Below, in pieces: positions 5,593-6,526 of a stretch of 6,526 bases of DNA. Below the pieces are notes generated by a model. That model searched no databases, was not told the DNA's origin, and saw nothing but the letters and a program-made list of their open reading frames with translations. Both the position numbers and the translations under genes were made by a program. Where the stretch lies: positions 1-6,526 of the forward strand of contig MGQK01000128.1 of assembly GCA_001797815.1 (NCBI GenBank). Direction: 5' to 3'. Source of the DNA: Deltaproteobacteria bacterium RBG_13_61_14 (GTDB lineage: Bacteria; RBG-13-61-14). Every line of letters starts with the position of its first letter. Position 1 is the stretch's first letter.

Positions 5593-5630
5593 TTTTTCTG
5601 TGCTCTCTGTGTCTCTGTGGTGGAGAATTC
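5593..5630 (+). repeat. Dispersed intergenic repeat, copy 3
   Basis: Bases 5597-5624 are identical to 834-861, in the same orientation as copy 2 and opposite to copy 1. The tail GAGAATTCTT matches the AAATTCTT tail of copy 2 with small changes. It lies in the gap before the ABC permease gene, about 4.7 kb from the other two copies, which shows that the element is dispersed and not a local tandem. Confidence 0.85.
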
Positions 5631-5686
5631 TTCCGCTCTTGAAAAAACTTGAAACCCCGGCCAAGCTCTGGCATTCTAAAACTCTA

Positions 5687-5713
5687 GGGGAACAGGTTTG
5701 AAACCTGTTCCCC
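5687..5713. repeat. Perfect 27-bp palindrome just upstream of the permease start
   Basis: GGGGAACAGGTTT (5687-5699), one central G (5700), then AAACCTGTTCCCC (5701-5713): 13-base arms with perfect complementarity. It ends eight bases before the ATG at 5722. No T-run follows, so it is not an ordinary terminator. Read on the opposite strand it gives a FKPVP-type peptide that I recall from mistranslated intergenic repeats in environmental genomes, which suggests a second dispersed palindromic family. It could also be an operator or a hairpin that blocks translation initiation. Confidence 0.75.
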
Positions 5714-5721
5714 GCCAACAG

Positions 5722-6526
5722 ATGAAAGATTTTCTCCTATTGCTCTGGCCCAAGCTGCGCTCGGCCCAAAACAGCGGCCGGTCCCGGTCCGAGCGGATGA
5801 AGGCCCTGGCGCTGCTGGCGGTCGGGCTCCTGTTTTGGTTCGGGGTGCTGTTCGTGACCATTCTGGTCATGGACTATATCCGGGGCGCGGAGGTGGACGA
5901 GGTCCCCGGGTTCGAGCAGGTGGGCAACCTGATCAACAAGGTGCTCCTGTCCATGGCCTTCCTCACCTTCCTCTCGGTCCTCATCTTCTCCAACCTGATC
6001 ACCGCGCTCGCCACCTTCTTCACCGCCGACGACCTGCAACTGCTGGGCGCGCTCCCGGTCAACCAGGACTCGCTCTTCTTCGCCCGTTTCGCGGAAACCA
6101 CCGCCACATCTTCCTGGATGATCCTGCTCTTCGGGCTGCCCGTCTTCTTCGGCTACGGCGTGGTCATGGACGCGCCCTGGTATTATTACCTGGCCCAGCC
6201 GCTGGTGATCGTGCCTTTCGTGCTGGCGCCCACCGGGATCGCGGTGATCCTGGTCATCGCTTTAGTCAACGCCTTCCCCGCCCGGAGGCTCCGCGATATC
6301 CTTTTCCTGCTCACCGTCATCGCCGCGGCCCTGCTCCTGATGCTGCTCCGCCTGCTCCAGCCCGAGCGCCTGGTCAACCCCGAGGCCCAGCAGAACGTGT
6401 TCCAGTATCTCCTCGCCCTGAAAACCCCGATGAGCGAGTGGCTGCCCAGCCACTGGGCCACCGAGGTGCTCGCGCGCCTGGCCCAGGGCAGCCTGGACCA
6501 GGTCGGGCTGTTCCTGCTTCTGCTCT
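5722..6526 (+). CDS. ABC exporter permease (ABC-2 / putative ABC exporter type), N-terminal part
   Basis: The frame is open from ATG 5722 to the window end (268 codons), so the C-terminus is missing. The protein begins MKDFLLLLWPKLRSAQNS, a cytoplasmic helix typical of large ABC exporter permeases, followed by a basic linker RSRSERMK. Membrane segments are visible at about 28-50, 73-99, 131-150, 160-183 and 193-211, with another beginning near 260. Conserved-looking stretches are FSNLITALATFFTADDLQLL (89-108), SSWMILLFGLPVFFGYG (130-146), AFPARRLRDILFL (184-196) and LLQPERLVNPE (211-221). I recognise this style from large permeases usually paired with a separate ATPase gene; no ATPase for it is visible here. 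Its cargo is unknown. No Shine-Dalgarno sequence precedes the ATG. A 27-bp palindrome occupies that position, so translation may start inefficiently, or at an internal ATG (5797). Confidence 0.8.
   Translation, partial: MKDFLLLLWPKLRSAQNSGRSRSERMKALALLAVGLLFWFGVLFVTILVMDYIRGAEVDEVPGFEQVGNLINKVLLSMAFLTFLSVLIFSNLITALATFFTADDLQLLGALPVNQDSLFFARFAETTATSSWMILLFGLPVFFGYGVVMDAPWYYYLAQPLVIVPFVLAPTGIAVILVIALVNAFPARRLRDILFLLTVIAAALLLMLLRLLQPERLVNPEAQQNVFQYLLALKTPMSEWLPSHWATEVLARLAQGSLDQVGLFLLLL

Noticed and set aside
267-5624. CRISPR array from three copies of a 28-30 base repeat
   Set aside because: The copies are unequally spaced, lie in opposite orientations and are separated by genes, with no spacer-sized regular intervals.
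5649-5683. Promoter before the permease gene: TTGAAA at 5649 with TCTAAA at 5675
   Set aside because: The spacing of 20 bases is too long and the -10 match is only partial. Other pairings at 17 bases are worse.
5687-5713. The palindrome as a bidirectional terminator
   Set aside because: The stem is flanked by CTCTA and GCCAACAG with no T-run on either strand, and it lies directly before a start codon on the same strand.
5737-6461. Several minus-strand open frames over the permease gene
   Set aside because: The + strand frame is open to the window end with clear membrane segments and conserved motifs. The minus frames are charged, repetitive shadows.

Overview
The window reads as part of a chromosome from a GC-rich, double-membraned (Gram-negative type) bacterium. 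The support is a MlaFD-type lipid-transport operon, which acts between two membranes, a Tat-exported hydrolase, and AGGAGG-type ribosome binding sites. The taxon cannot be fixed. Several intergenic repeat families seen here resemble elements I recall from environmental and uncultivated bacteria (Acidobacteriota-, Planctomycetota- or Desulfobacterota-like genomes), but that is recollection, not a search result. All genes I support lie on the + strand.

Region 1 (1-2127) is the end of a lipid-transport operon. It holds the C-terminus of an MlaF-type ABC ATPase (1-260), a short MCE/MlaD-like protein (347-817), a long MCE protein with a C-terminal helical/repeat extension (884-2074), and a good intrinsic terminator (2095-2127). 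The two MCE proteins are clear paralogues. The short one is much more AT-rich and sits between two inverted copies of a 30-bp dispersed repeat (267-296 and 830-859), so it looks like an inserted or mobilised cassette.

Region 2 (2131-5065) begins with an apparent remnant of a Tat-exported protein (2143-2394), whose start lies just after the terminator. Next come a membrane-anchored SGNH/GDSL hydrolase with an atypical block III (2388-3635) and, overlapping it by ATGA, a Tat-exported (alpha/alpha)6 glycosidase resembling GH63/glucosylglycerate-mannosylglycerate hydrolases (3632-5065). The last two are probably translationally coupled and act outside the cytoplasm.

Region 3 (5066-5721) holds a 100-residue exported protein of unknown function (5143-5445), then a 276-base intergenic stretch of repeats. 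That stretch contains several small hairpins, a third copy of the 28-30-bp repeat, and a perfect 27-bp palindrome just before the next start codon.

Region 4 (5722-6526) is the N-terminal part of a multi-pass ABC-exporter permease that runs off the window.

I see no rRNA, tRNA, transposase, CRISPR array or complete mobile element. The points most worth a second look are the repeat-flanked MCE duplicate, the degenerate SGNH block III, the Tat-signal remnant pressed against a terminator, and the palindrome abutting the permease start.
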